In this document: one piece after another, positions 40,401 to 52,400 of the stretch | Numbering within the stretch: the first letter of the stretch is position 1 | Layout of the letters: every line of letters begins with the position of its first letter | NCBI GenBank assembly: GCA_944548615.1 | Contig: OX155955.1 | Coordinates: 4,608,517-4,672,516 of the forward strand | DNA: 64,000 nucleotides | Direction: 5' to 3' | DNA from: Micropterix aruncella | Lineage: Eukaryota; Arthropoda; Insecta; Lepidoptera; Micropterigidae | Position numbers and translations under genes: made by a program | Notes under the pieces: generated by a model | What the model was told of the DNA's origin: nothing | The model's database searches: none | What the model saw: the letters and a program-made list of their open reading frames with translations, nothing else

Positions 40401-43400
40401 CAAACTGGCTCAGGCTTTCCAGAAGTATATTAAAAACTATATTAAAAATCGTCGGGGAGAGGCAACAGCCCTGAAATAGTCCAATTGAATATGGTATAGA
40501 GCGGGTAGTCCATTCTTGCGTTTTAACATGGAAAGTCAGACAGTTGTAGTAGGAGGCTACAATGATGAGTTTATGACTCCGTAACTGCCTAAAAAACTTT
40601 TACTTGAAAAATTGTTTTTGCATATATTTTTTTTTTTACAGAAGATTAATCTACATGAAAAGCTGGTTTGAAACCTTTTACAACTTTTTGCATTTAGGCC
40701 TTTGTTACCGAGCAAAAAAATAATGACTTTGTAAAAGTATTTTTTTCTGAATTACAAAGACTTTAACCAAAACAAGTTTTAGATGATTTTTCAACTGTTT
40801 TTTTCGTGTAGAATAATATTCTGAAAAAACTTAAAATCCAAATATTTTTTTTTAGACAAAAAATCGGACTTTTTCCCCCTTATTAAGTTTTATGGGCTAA
40901 GGTCACCTCTACACTAGAGTTATCTCTTAACTCGTCGTTGGCTTAATACTCAACTCCATAACGATCCCATTATGATACGTGTTACAGAATTATGTATTAT
41001 CATTTTGGTATCTTTCCCTAGATGATTCGCCTGAATAATGGCGGTGGCTGGTGCGGTAACAGCGGTGAACCCGGCGGAAACTGGGTCATGATCGATTTGA
41101 AAGCTCCGACAGTCATTCGAGGATTCCGAACGATGAGCGTAACGAGAGCAGATGGCAGCGTCGCCTTTACTTCCGCTGTCAGGATACAGGTACTCTAATC
41201 ATTTTTGCCGGGGTTGATAAAAGCTTCAGCCGTGTTACTCAATGATTATCTTATTTTCAGTACACGAATGATCTCACAGACACATTCAAAGACTACACGA
41301 ACCCCGATGGAACGGCCGTCGAGTTTAGAATCTTGGAGCCGACTCTATCCGTCCTGAACCTCCCGATGCCGATTGAGGCTCAGTATGTGCGATTCAGGAT
41401 CCAGGACTACATAGGATCTCCGTGCTTGAAGATCGAAGTCATGGGATGCACCCGTTTGGAGTGCCTGGATATTAACGAATGCGCTGTAAATAACGGAGGC
41501 TGCGAACAGAAATGTATAAATAGGTGAGTTTTGTTTACGATGTAGGTATTCAATAGAAAATTTCTAATCCTAGAAACCACAAGTACAAACTAACGATCTC
41601 ACAAATGTCACAAGTCACCCGCAATGGTTTCACTGTTCACATTCATGCTGTGAAAGATGGCACTCGTCGCCCGCCGGTGAAAATTCCTTTTTCATATCTT
41701 TAACCTTTCGGAAGCCAGCCCCCGTGCGCAAAAAATGGCGCCCCACTTTTTTTGGTCAACATTGTATATAAATACTAACAATGGGCTTGATTGCGTTTCT
41801 TCGTGAACTAAAATCGGAAATTAGTCCGTGTAAACGATACAGGGCAATATGCTTGAGCGGAATGTGAAATGAACGGTTGTCAATTTTTCGCATTAAAACT
41901 ACCCACAAAAGATAAATCATCTGAATTTAACACTGCACGAAATGTGTTCAAATTTATTCGGACGAGTATAAGTTCGACACCAATTTAAATCAAATGTTAC
42001 TAATTTCCTTGTACTGATTCAACCACTTCAAGGATCCACCTGTATGTGGAGACCAGCTAAAACGGCTACGTGCGGACCTGTCAACCGCCGCAAAAGACCG
42101 ATTGGCCTTTTTGGCGCCCAAGTATTTAAAGATCTTGGTCTCTCCATGAGAATAATCACCTCTGTCCTAGAGAAGTCCAAATCTCAAATTGTATGGCTTC
42201 GAAGAGTGATAAGGTGAACATTCGCATGCAGCAAGATCCTATACCTGCTATAGCTGGGTCTTTATTTCGGAGTCTACTATTTATCCCCCAGAAGATTCCC
42301 AGGGATCCCCCATTTCTGAGAATCAAATATTCCTAAAGGCAGCGTGTAGAAATGAAATCAATATGTTGACTCCTAAATGCCATCAACACCCTGCATTCCC
42401 AAACTCAATTATATGCTTTTACTTTTAGCCCTGGAAACTTCTCATGCGGATGTAACATCGGATACGAGCTCTACCTATCCAATGGCACAGCCGGTTTCAA
42501 CATTGAAACTTCAGAAAACGGCGAGCGCGACGGTGATACGTTTCAGAGAAACAAATCTTGCGTTCCCCTCATGTGCCCGAGTCTCTCCTCGCCCGAAAAT
42601 GGACAACTCCTATCCACGAAAGAGAAATACCACTTTGGCGATGCCGTTAACTTCCAGTGCGATTTCGGCTATGTGATGTCGGGGGCTTCTCGTCTGCTTT
42701 GCACCTCGAGTGGGTTCTGGAATGGCACTATTCCAGAGTGTCAGTGTAAGTGATTTTTAATTATTTTTGTCAGTTTTAAGTTACAGTTTTTATTTTTGTC
42801 AGATTTTTACTTATTTATTGGACATTATGCAGAATGACTTCTCGGAAATGAAAGTTCTCTCATGTGCACCAAACCCGTCCATTCACTTAATTTGTATCTG
42901 ATAATATACGATAATCTGGTTCACAATCTGAAATTTGGTACACAGAACCAGACAACCAAAACCAAAAGACGAATATAGCTAGCTAGACCAAAACCTACAC
43001 CCTGGTACATAGGCACAGCTGAGGTAGTGTGACGTAGCTGAGATAGTGATGATTTGTATTTAAATACTTGCCTTTTTTCTGCAGATGCTCAATGTGTGAC
43101 GTTATCCGATGACAGAAACGAGGGTCTCAAAATCATAAGGCCAGACTCCGACACCGTCTTAGTACCTTTCAGAGAAAATGTAACAGTGACTTGTCAGTCC
43201 TCCGGGAGGAACCTCCGAAATACAGTCACATCTGGATTCCGGCAGTGCGTCTATGACCCCAAACCAGTAAGTAGCCACAGTATCTGCAGTGGATTAAATC
43301 TGCAATGTTGGGCATCATTTTCACCCACCACTCGGTTTGCCGCCCTATCGGCGCACGGCCATCCCCTGGGATGTGAGACCTATAAACTGTTATCCATCAC

Positions 43401-46400
43401 TGGTTACAGTAGCAACTTTTTTCTCCTAGTCCTCCGCGGAAGCTGCACAACTTTGGCATGCTATACTGAATAATGTCAGAAAAGCCGCCGCCAGCACCAT
43501 ATTCAAGGCCAGACTCAAGGAGCACATAATCCTAAAACCGTGACATGACCAATCCTCCTCCTTCCCTACCTTCTCGTTTCGCTTTCTTTCCTTCGTCTTC
43601 TTCCTTTTCTCTGTGTCTTTATTTAATTTTAATAATTTGTTTGTCTTTTGTTATTATCATTTTATTTTCTAGTTCTCTGTTTATTTTGTCATTTTTATTT
43701 TGTGTAGCCAATATAAAACTTGTATTATAAAGTTATACATTTTTAACCCGTTGAGTATGAGTCAACCAAATCTGGTTGCGAAACAATTATCCGTTGAGTA
43801 CGAGTCGACCAAATCTGGTCGCGCGTTTTTTTCACTTCTTTGACGTTCTCATATTTATTCATAATTATCTAATTGTTTTACAAAATTATATTTCAATATT
43901 CTATATTCGAAATTTCAATGCAATCATTGTGCAGTTGTTCTTTTTATGATTGGTGTAGTAGTTTCGTAGTTATAGTACTTTAAGTCGATGTCGCCGAAAA
44001 TCCTGCAAAAGAGACAGATGCATCCATGAAAATACCCATTTACTCCAAGGGTTAAAAATAAAGTGTTTTTTATTATTATTATTTTCTAATGAGTTTTTTT
44101 GTCATTCGATAGGGTCTACCGAACTATTGGCTGTCTGGAGTTCAACCTTCGTGTCCTCGTCGCGATTGCGGTCTACCCTTGCCGACGCCTGGAGCAGAAT
44201 ACGGCCAGTACATCGATACCAAATATCAGAGCTCTTTCTTCTTCGGATGTCAGCATACGTTCAAACTCGCCGGACAGACCAGCAAACACGATAACGTCGT
44301 CAGGTACGATAACGCCACTTTTACAAGACGACTGCAATTAGTCCTTCTTTCGGTACACCTGAACTTAGATATGTGAATTTTATTTTTTTTTGTCTTTTTA
44401 ATAGATGCCGAGGAAATGCAATTTGGGACTTTGGCGATCTCCGCTGCGAAGGCCCGGTGTGCGAAGACCCCGGCCGGCCGGCCGACGGCGTGCAAGTGGC
44501 CCGCAGCTACGAGCAGGGCTCCGAAGTCCTGTTCGGCTGCTCCAGACCCGGCTACATCCTGATCAACCCCCGCCCCATCAGCTGCGTGCGCGAGCCCGAG
44601 TGCAAAGTCATTCGACCGCTGGGCATCGCCTCCGGGAGGATTCCCGACTCCGCCATCAACGCCACCTCCGAGCGGCCCAACTACGAGGCGCGCAACATCC
44701 GGCTGAACTCCGTGACCGGCTGGTGCGGCAAGCAGGAGGCTTTCACCTACGTCAGCGTCGACCTCGGAAAAGTGTACCGCGTGAAGGCGATTTTAGTGAA
44801 AGGCGTCGTGACGTCGGACATCGTCGGCAGACCCACCGAAATTCGCTTCTTCTACAAGCAAGCGGACAGCGAGAATTACGTCGTCTACTTTCCCAACTTC
44901 AATCTGACGATGCGCGATCCCGGAAACTACGGCGAATTGGCCATGATCACGCTGCCCAAGTACGTGCAAGCGAGGTTCGTCATTTTGGGAATCGTTAGCT
45001 TTATGGATAACGCTTGTTTGAAATTCGAGCTGATGGGGTGCGATGAACCGTCCGTGGAGCCTCTTCTCGGATACGACTATGGATATTCGCCCTGCGTCGG
45101 TGAGTTTAAAATTATGATTTACTAATTTTATTATATTTAACGATAGACCCGAGCAATCTATCCCAAAAGTAGTTTAATAATACATGTAGGCAGAACAATC
45201 CTCTTACCCGATATGTGCTAGATGGTGTCAACCAAAAAATTATACATTCTCAAAAGGACCTAGGAGTTATAATAGCCAACGACCAAAATGGAACGAGTAA
45301 ATAACAACTATTGTTAAACAAGCGAACACAACACTGAACCTCATTCGGAAAGCTATCCAAATAATGACACTGGCATTATTCCTCAGTGGTTACAAAGCCC
45401 ATGGAAGGTCCATACTAGAGTATTCCTTCCAAATATGGATTCCATATTTTGTGGAAGATTTGATTGTGGGGCTACAGAGAGACAACTAATAATAATAGGC
45501 TTCCACCGTTATAGCTATGAGGACAGGCTTGCATGCCTAAATTTACCCAAGACGATCTCATAGAAACATTTAAAATACTGAACATCCATTACAACTATGT
45601 ATCGCTGCTATCCATCTTGGGCTAAAACCAGAAGCACAATCTACGAGGGCATCTCCAAACTGAACAAGGAGAGATTTCCCCCTCTCGCTTGTTCGCAATC
45701 ACCTATACATGCAATATAGCCACATAGTGCAAGGCATATATGTTGTAGGGGAATCGTATGAATAGACCTTCTGTACTTGATTTTAACATACTTACGATGT
45801 TTAAACAGCTAGAGAGCCGACTTGACCTCTCGTATTCAGAGAATGTCTGCATATATTTTTTTTATATTTCCAGATAACGAACCGCCAGTATTCCAGAACT
45901 GCCCTCAACAACCGATAATCGTACAGACAGACGTCAACGGCGGCTTACTCCCGGTCAATTTCACCGAACCTTCAGCCGTCGACAACTCGGGATCGATCGC
46001 GCGTCTCGAAGTCACGCCGCAGCATTTCAGAACTCCAATTCAAGTCTTCCACAACATGGTCGTCAAATATGTAGCCTTCGACTACGACGGCAACGTTGCG
46101 ATCTGCGAAGTGAACATAACCGTACCCGACAATACGCCGCCGAAACTGAGCTGCCCGCAGAGTTACGTGATCGAACTGGTCGATAAACAAGAAAACTACG
46201 CCGTAAACTTCAACGAGACGAGGCGTAGAATCAACGCATCGGACGCTTCCGGCGACGTCTACATTAAATTCATCCCGGATAAGGCGATTATCCCGATTCG
46301 CGGTTTCGAAAACGTGACGGTGATCGCCAGCGACAAGTACGGGAACAAGGCGCAGTGCAACTTCCAGGTGTCGGTTCAGGCCACGCCGTGCGTAGACTGG

Positions 46401-49400
46401 GAGCTGCGGCCGCCGGCCCACGGAGCTCTGAACTGCCTGCCGGGCGACCGGGGCATCCAGTGCATCGCCACTTGCAGCGCCGGCTATCGCTTCACCGACG
46501 GAGATCCAGTCAAGACCTTCTCCTGCGAAAATAAGCGCCTTTGGACACCGGCCGGCGTCGTTCCTGACTGCGTTTCGGAAAGTAAGTTATCTTCATTTCT
46601 CATTCCTCGCCGGAAACCTTTATCGTTTGGACGGCATACATGCCAGTAGAGAAACCGAGCTCTGTCGTTTCTTTTTCTCTCTCGTTATATCCCTGGGCAA
46701 TATCGAGGAGTACATCGGCATGACACTAGGAATAAAACCCATTACTTCCAACTTATCATGTCGAGCTCCAGGCGACTGGTCTCTACATAGGACTTAAACT
46801 TTTTAATAAATTGCCTAACTATAAAATAAAAGGCGATTAAAAATATTACCTAAAATCAACATCCATAATGACATTTTAAAATACTGGAAACAGCATCTAC
46901 CTACCGATGTAATTTAATAAACCATTTTTTAAATTATTATATTATAGTCTTTTTTTGTTAATTGGTATAATTTTGGAGTAACTCCTTGTTAAATTTAGTA
47001 ACCAATTGGAGTGGTAAACGAATGGAATGCTGTCCTTATTAAAGTCATCAATGCCAAAAATGTCAATGAATTTAAAAATAAACTGCACTTATTACACAAA
47101 AACCGCAATGCAAGCACGGACTCAGGCGCATCAGTATAAGCTGCCTGCCTGTGAAATATATAATAATAATTTATGCAGACGAATGTTATAATCTTTATTT
47201 CCACAATGCCACTGTAATTAGGTACCAACGTACCAATGTAATTAGGTTAGTTGTAAGACATTACCATGTGGCAATAAGCTTGCCTTTTTGTATCACGATT
47301 AAGTGCAAATAAAGAGTATATTATTATTATTATTAATTTAGAATTAATTTAACCGCTGGGCCGCCAAAAAGAATGATCGGCCTTTTGCGGTGGTGAACAG
47401 ATCCTCACCTAGCCATTTTGGCTGGCCTCCATATATATTATATAAATATATTATAATATACCTACATAAATAACCAGATTAATTATTAATATGCTCGGTT
47501 AATATACTTGTCATTCCTACACAATTGTAATGGTTGTAATGAAAATAAATACTCTAATCCTTACTCTTATCCTTATTATAATTGTTATTATTATGGTTTA
47601 AAATGTTTGTTTTCTTTCATCAGATCTGTAATACTGCTTTTTGTCATAGATACTCAACAAGCTGCCTACCAAGTGGTCGCCGGGGTGCAGTACCGAGCCC
47701 TGGGAGCCGTTTCCAGCGCCTGTCTGCCGCAGTACCAAGAGCTGCTCCACCAATACGACACGACGCTCAACGACCGCCTCACGCAGCGGTGCTCGGCCGT
47801 CAACGTGCCCGTCAACGTGACCTTCATCAAGGCGATGCCCAGTCTGCTGGACGAGAACGTGGTCAAACTGGACTTCGTCCTCGCCGTCAATCCGGCCATC
47901 AGACAGCCCCAGCTGTACGACTTGTGCGGATCCACGTTGAATCTGATTTTCGACCTGTCGGTGCCGTACGCCAGCGCCTTGATCGAGCCCGTCCTCAACG
48001 TTTCGAGTATCGGAAATCAGTGCCCTCCTTTGAGGGCCATCAGGAGCTCCATCGGACGAGGATTCACTTGCAGCGTTGGAGAAGTTTTGAATATGGATAC
48101 TAACGACGTACCGAGATGCCGTAAGTACTTATATATTTTTTTCCTAAAATTCACATCTTTACAGAATATTCAAACAATAAGACATCTATCCGGAACTTTC
48201 TATAATTATTTATTACACCTAAATATAAAATTCTCACAAATTATTACGATCTCCCTGGGCTAAAGAATGGCTGGACGCCAGAGATGCTGAAATTTTATTT
48301 AAATGCCTTTCAGCATACACTTCCAGACCCCAGTAACCTCGCTCGTTGGAGCTATGCCGAGGATAGTTCATGTCCCCTTTGTAGCAACACCCCTTGCACA
48401 GCTAGACATATTCTATCTGGCTGCAAGGTGGCCTTGGATCGAGAACGGTACACTTACCGCCACGACAAAGTCCTTGCCGTTATTCGCGAGGTACTTAGCC
48501 TCTCAGTGGCTCGTGCCAACGAGGGTTCCACAGTATCCTCCAAACCCCCAATACAGTTTGTGCGTGTTGGCTCTAAAGGCAAAAAACATCTCACTGCAAA
48601 ACCTTTCTCAATAATCGAGAAAGCTTCAGATTGGATTATGGAGGTCGATTCGGTCTCTACAGTATAAATTCCCTGAAAGTCTCGGATGCACAGCCCTGCG
48701 TCCAGATATAACTCTTTACTCTTTATCTCGGAAGATGGTCCTTATCGTAGAATTAACTGTTCCATGGGAATCAAATATCCCAAAAGACCACGAGTACAAA
48801 TTAAATAAATACCATGACCTCGCAAATGCCGTCACCCGGAACGGCTTCACTGTTCACCTTCACGCGGTGGAAGTAGGCGCTCGTGGCCTGCCAGCTAAAT
48901 CTTTGTTTCACCTTTTTAAAGATCTTGGTCTCTCCAGGAAAATAATCAACTCCTTTCTAGAAAAATGATCTAAAACCGCGATTTCTGCGTCTCAAATTCT
49001 ATGGCTTCGAAGGGGGAGTGAATGGGTGGTAAGGTGAACGTTCACATGTGGCAAGACAGCTGTCCTAAACCTACCACAGCCGGTTCGTAAGTCCGGAATC
49101 CACTGCTCACCCCCCAGAAGTGTAAAAAAAAAAATAGTTTTATGATGGGCCCGACTTCGGTCGGTGAATTCCATGGCAGCTTCGTTTGTATTTTATTTTT
49201 TACAAATTCAACGTCAATACTTCGAGATCGTAGCAAAAAACTCAACCTTGCAAAATTTCAATCTAATCTTGTGTAAAGACTACGCTTTACATAAAATGTC
49301 CAAAATATGGATCGGACATTTTCGTAAGCATTAATAATTAATATCGCAGCTGGCAAGCCACATCTCGTATCGGCCGCCGATAATTTGAAACGGCAAACCG

Positions 49401-52400
49401 CTTTCTAGCCCCCCACTCATCTCTCTTCTTCTCTGGACGGCGGCGAGTGCGCACGTCAGCGGGACGGCATCGCCCGGTCCCGCTATTAATACAAAAAGCG
49501 TTGAAAGAGTAGAGCCGTATCGCGTTAAGAGCTACATAAATTAAAAGTGAAAATCAGCCAAGCAGCCCGGCGGACGTCGTTCGAGGATATCTCTGGCAAG
49601 TTCCATTAATTCAGTGTATTTTCCAGTAAAAAATTCTTACCGCGCGATCTTCTATCGCGTCGGTACTCACCCCTTTTTAGGGTTTTGAAGGGCAACCGTC
49701 CGTTTGAACCTCCGAGCCGTTGTCGATACGTAGACTCAATTTATTTCTTTAAAGGATACTTAAACCTTGTTAATATAAAGTAGGATAACGTGCCACGACT
49801 GGGAAGGTGAATAATAGGAAAATTCCCACGATTCTAATAACCGCGAAACGCGTACGGGCCTTCAGCCTTAATACAGGTCGGCAAAGCTAGGTCGTTGCAC
49901 CCATTTCAGGGCACAATTAGAGGAAACCATCGTTCGTGGTACCGAGGGACAAATTAGAATACCCGCGAAGTCGCGCCCATATCAATCCATCCTGTCTTCC
50001 TGAAATCCCATGTCCACTCGTCCGCATACTTCTTCATTTTGAATTTATAGATTACCACATTTAAAATACCACAGTTAACCCTCTCGTCTAAATATAATTT
50101 CGAACATGGAAACTGATTAAGACTTTGTAAGATTAAACCTACGGCCAGATTTTCACACTGTAACATATCTTTTTAATAAATATTGTACAGTCTTCAATCA
50201 GAATACTATCTTTTCATTTCTAAAGGTTTAAGGTAAGAATCCGGAATACCCGGAAGGATTCCGGCAAGAGGTACTTCCGCAATCGACACATAATATCAAA
50301 TATTCATTTCTATGGAAGGGACGATGTTTAATTCATTTTAATTCCCATTAATCTTTGATTAATATTAGATTATTGGAGATAGACCCTGCGAGAACCAGTT
50401 TAAAGGTACATTAGCATTTCGAGACGACCGATAGGTCGATCATTAATTAAATCGCTCCGAAACTTAGATTGTCTCAATTAAATCATCATAACTAAATCAT
50501 TTCAATTAAATTACTTATTCCAAAATATAAAAACTTAATATTTATTAATTGATCCACGACTTAACTTCTCCCATAAAATAGACTTTCCCGTAAACTCAAG
50601 GTCGGCTGCCTGCGACGCAGGCACTCTCGTATTAACAGGCGGATAGGCTAGTTTCACCACCCCTGAGGGCTGTAGCTACCGGCACTTCCTATCCGTACTG
50701 CCTCCCAGTGGTAGGATACCCTAGCCGTCGGGGATCCTTACGTGCAGTATTGAGTGTTCCGAAGCAAGTAATGAATACGGAACTGGCGCCCTGGTCATTC
50801 TGACACTCATAAAATGAAAACCCTCATCTTTTTGTTCTCGTATTCATGAAAATTCTTTCTTTAATCCGAAAATCCTCATTATCGTAGTTTTACAATAATC
50901 GGCACTCATTACACTTGTTAAGAACGTTCTGCAAAATAGAAAGGCAGGCATGCGGGATAAACTACCATTTGAAGTGATTATTGCATGTTCTGTCGATCAA
51001 TTAAAAAACAGACTCGATTTATACCTAAAAACTTGTCGATATGTCCAAATAAGATCTTTATAAGATCTTATTTGGACGTATCGACAAAACTGTCCGTCGA
51101 GAATAAATAATAATAATAATAATATTTCTCTTATAGTACACTGCCCCGCTGGAACTTTCGCCGAAGACAAACAGAAAATGTGCACGATGTGCCCTCGCGG
51201 CTTCTTCCAAAACCTGGACCGGCAAGGATCGTGCCTGAAGTGTCCGCAGGGCACTTTCACCCGCGAGGAAGGGACCAAGAGCGTCTACGACTGCGTGCCG
51301 GTCTGCGGCTTCGGCACCTACTCGCCCACCGGCCTCGTGCCCTGCCTCGAGTGCCCGCGGAACAGCTTCAGCGCCGCCCCCCCCGTCGGCGGGTTCAAGA
51401 CCTGCCAGGCCTGCCCCCCCGACGCCTTCACCTACCAGCCGGCGGCCCCCGCCGCGGACCGCTGCCGCTCCAAGTGCGCCGCCGGCACCTACTCCCCCAC
51501 CGGCCTGGCGCCCTGCTCCCAGTGCCCCCGCAACTTCTTCCAGAGCGCAGTCGGGGCCACCTCCTGCTCCGAGTGCCCCACCAACATGAAGACGGGCTCC
51601 GTGGCCGCCGCGGGCGCGGAGGAGTGCCAGCCGGTGGAGTGCTCCAGCAGCGCCTGCCAGCACGGCGGCCTGTGCGTGCCCAAGGGCCACGGCGTGCAGT
51701 GCTACTGCCCGGCCGGCTTCTCGGGCAAACGCTGCGAGGTGGACATCGACGAGTGCGCCAGCCAGCCCTGCTACAACGGCGGAGTGTGCACGGATCTCCC
51801 GCAAGGATACAGGTGTCAGTGTCCGACCGGCTACGCCGGACTGAATTGCCAGGAAGAAAAATCCGATTGCAAGAACGATACCTGCCCGGAACGAGCGATG
51901 TGCAAGGACGAGCCCGGATACAATAACTACACTTGCTTATGCCGATCGGGCTACACCGGCGTCGACTGCGATATTACCGTAAGTTTTACGTACATATTTT
52001 CTTTTGTCGTTCGGTACGCAAGAACCTAAGAGTACTGGAAACTAACACTTTCAGCATGTTTTAAGCGGCAACCTATAGCGGAAAAACTTGCCTTCAATTT
52101 GAATCCGCCTAAACTAAAAGAGACAGCGGATGTTTGTTATTTATTTTAGGTTTGTTTTCATTTGTTTCAATTTATTCCAGATCGATCCGTGCACGGCGAA
52201 CGGCAACCCCTGCACGAACGGAGCATCCTGCATCGCCCTCCAGCAAGGACGGTTTAAGTGCGAGTGCCTCCCGGGCTGGGAAGGACAGATCTGCGAGATC
52301 AACACCGACGACTGCTCCGAAAGGCCCTGCCTGCTCGGAGCCAACTGCACCGACTTAATCGACGACTTTAGCTGCGCTTGCCCGCCCGGATTCACCGGAA

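Larger units (their letters stand above)
48226..51115 (+). mobile_element. CR1-like LINE 3' end in three pieces, host of two later insertions
   Basis: Pieces 48,226-48,268, 49,200-49,271 and 50,914 to about 51,115 align in order with the uninterrupted copy at 61.27-61.60 kb (ACACAAATTATTAC, TTTACAAATTCAACGTCAA, GTTCTGCAAAATAGA). The last piece encodes KLPFEV-like and NQFKNRL-like text and ends in ATA repeats. Confidence 0.8.

Noticed and set aside
44405..44998. Arginine-rich frame overlapping exon 13
   Set aside because: It is a shifted-frame shadow of a GC-rich exon; the uif frame carries the F5/8C domain.
51058..51926. Long frames on both strands across exon 16
   Set aside because: Shadows caused by high GC; only the uif frame has the cysteine repeats.
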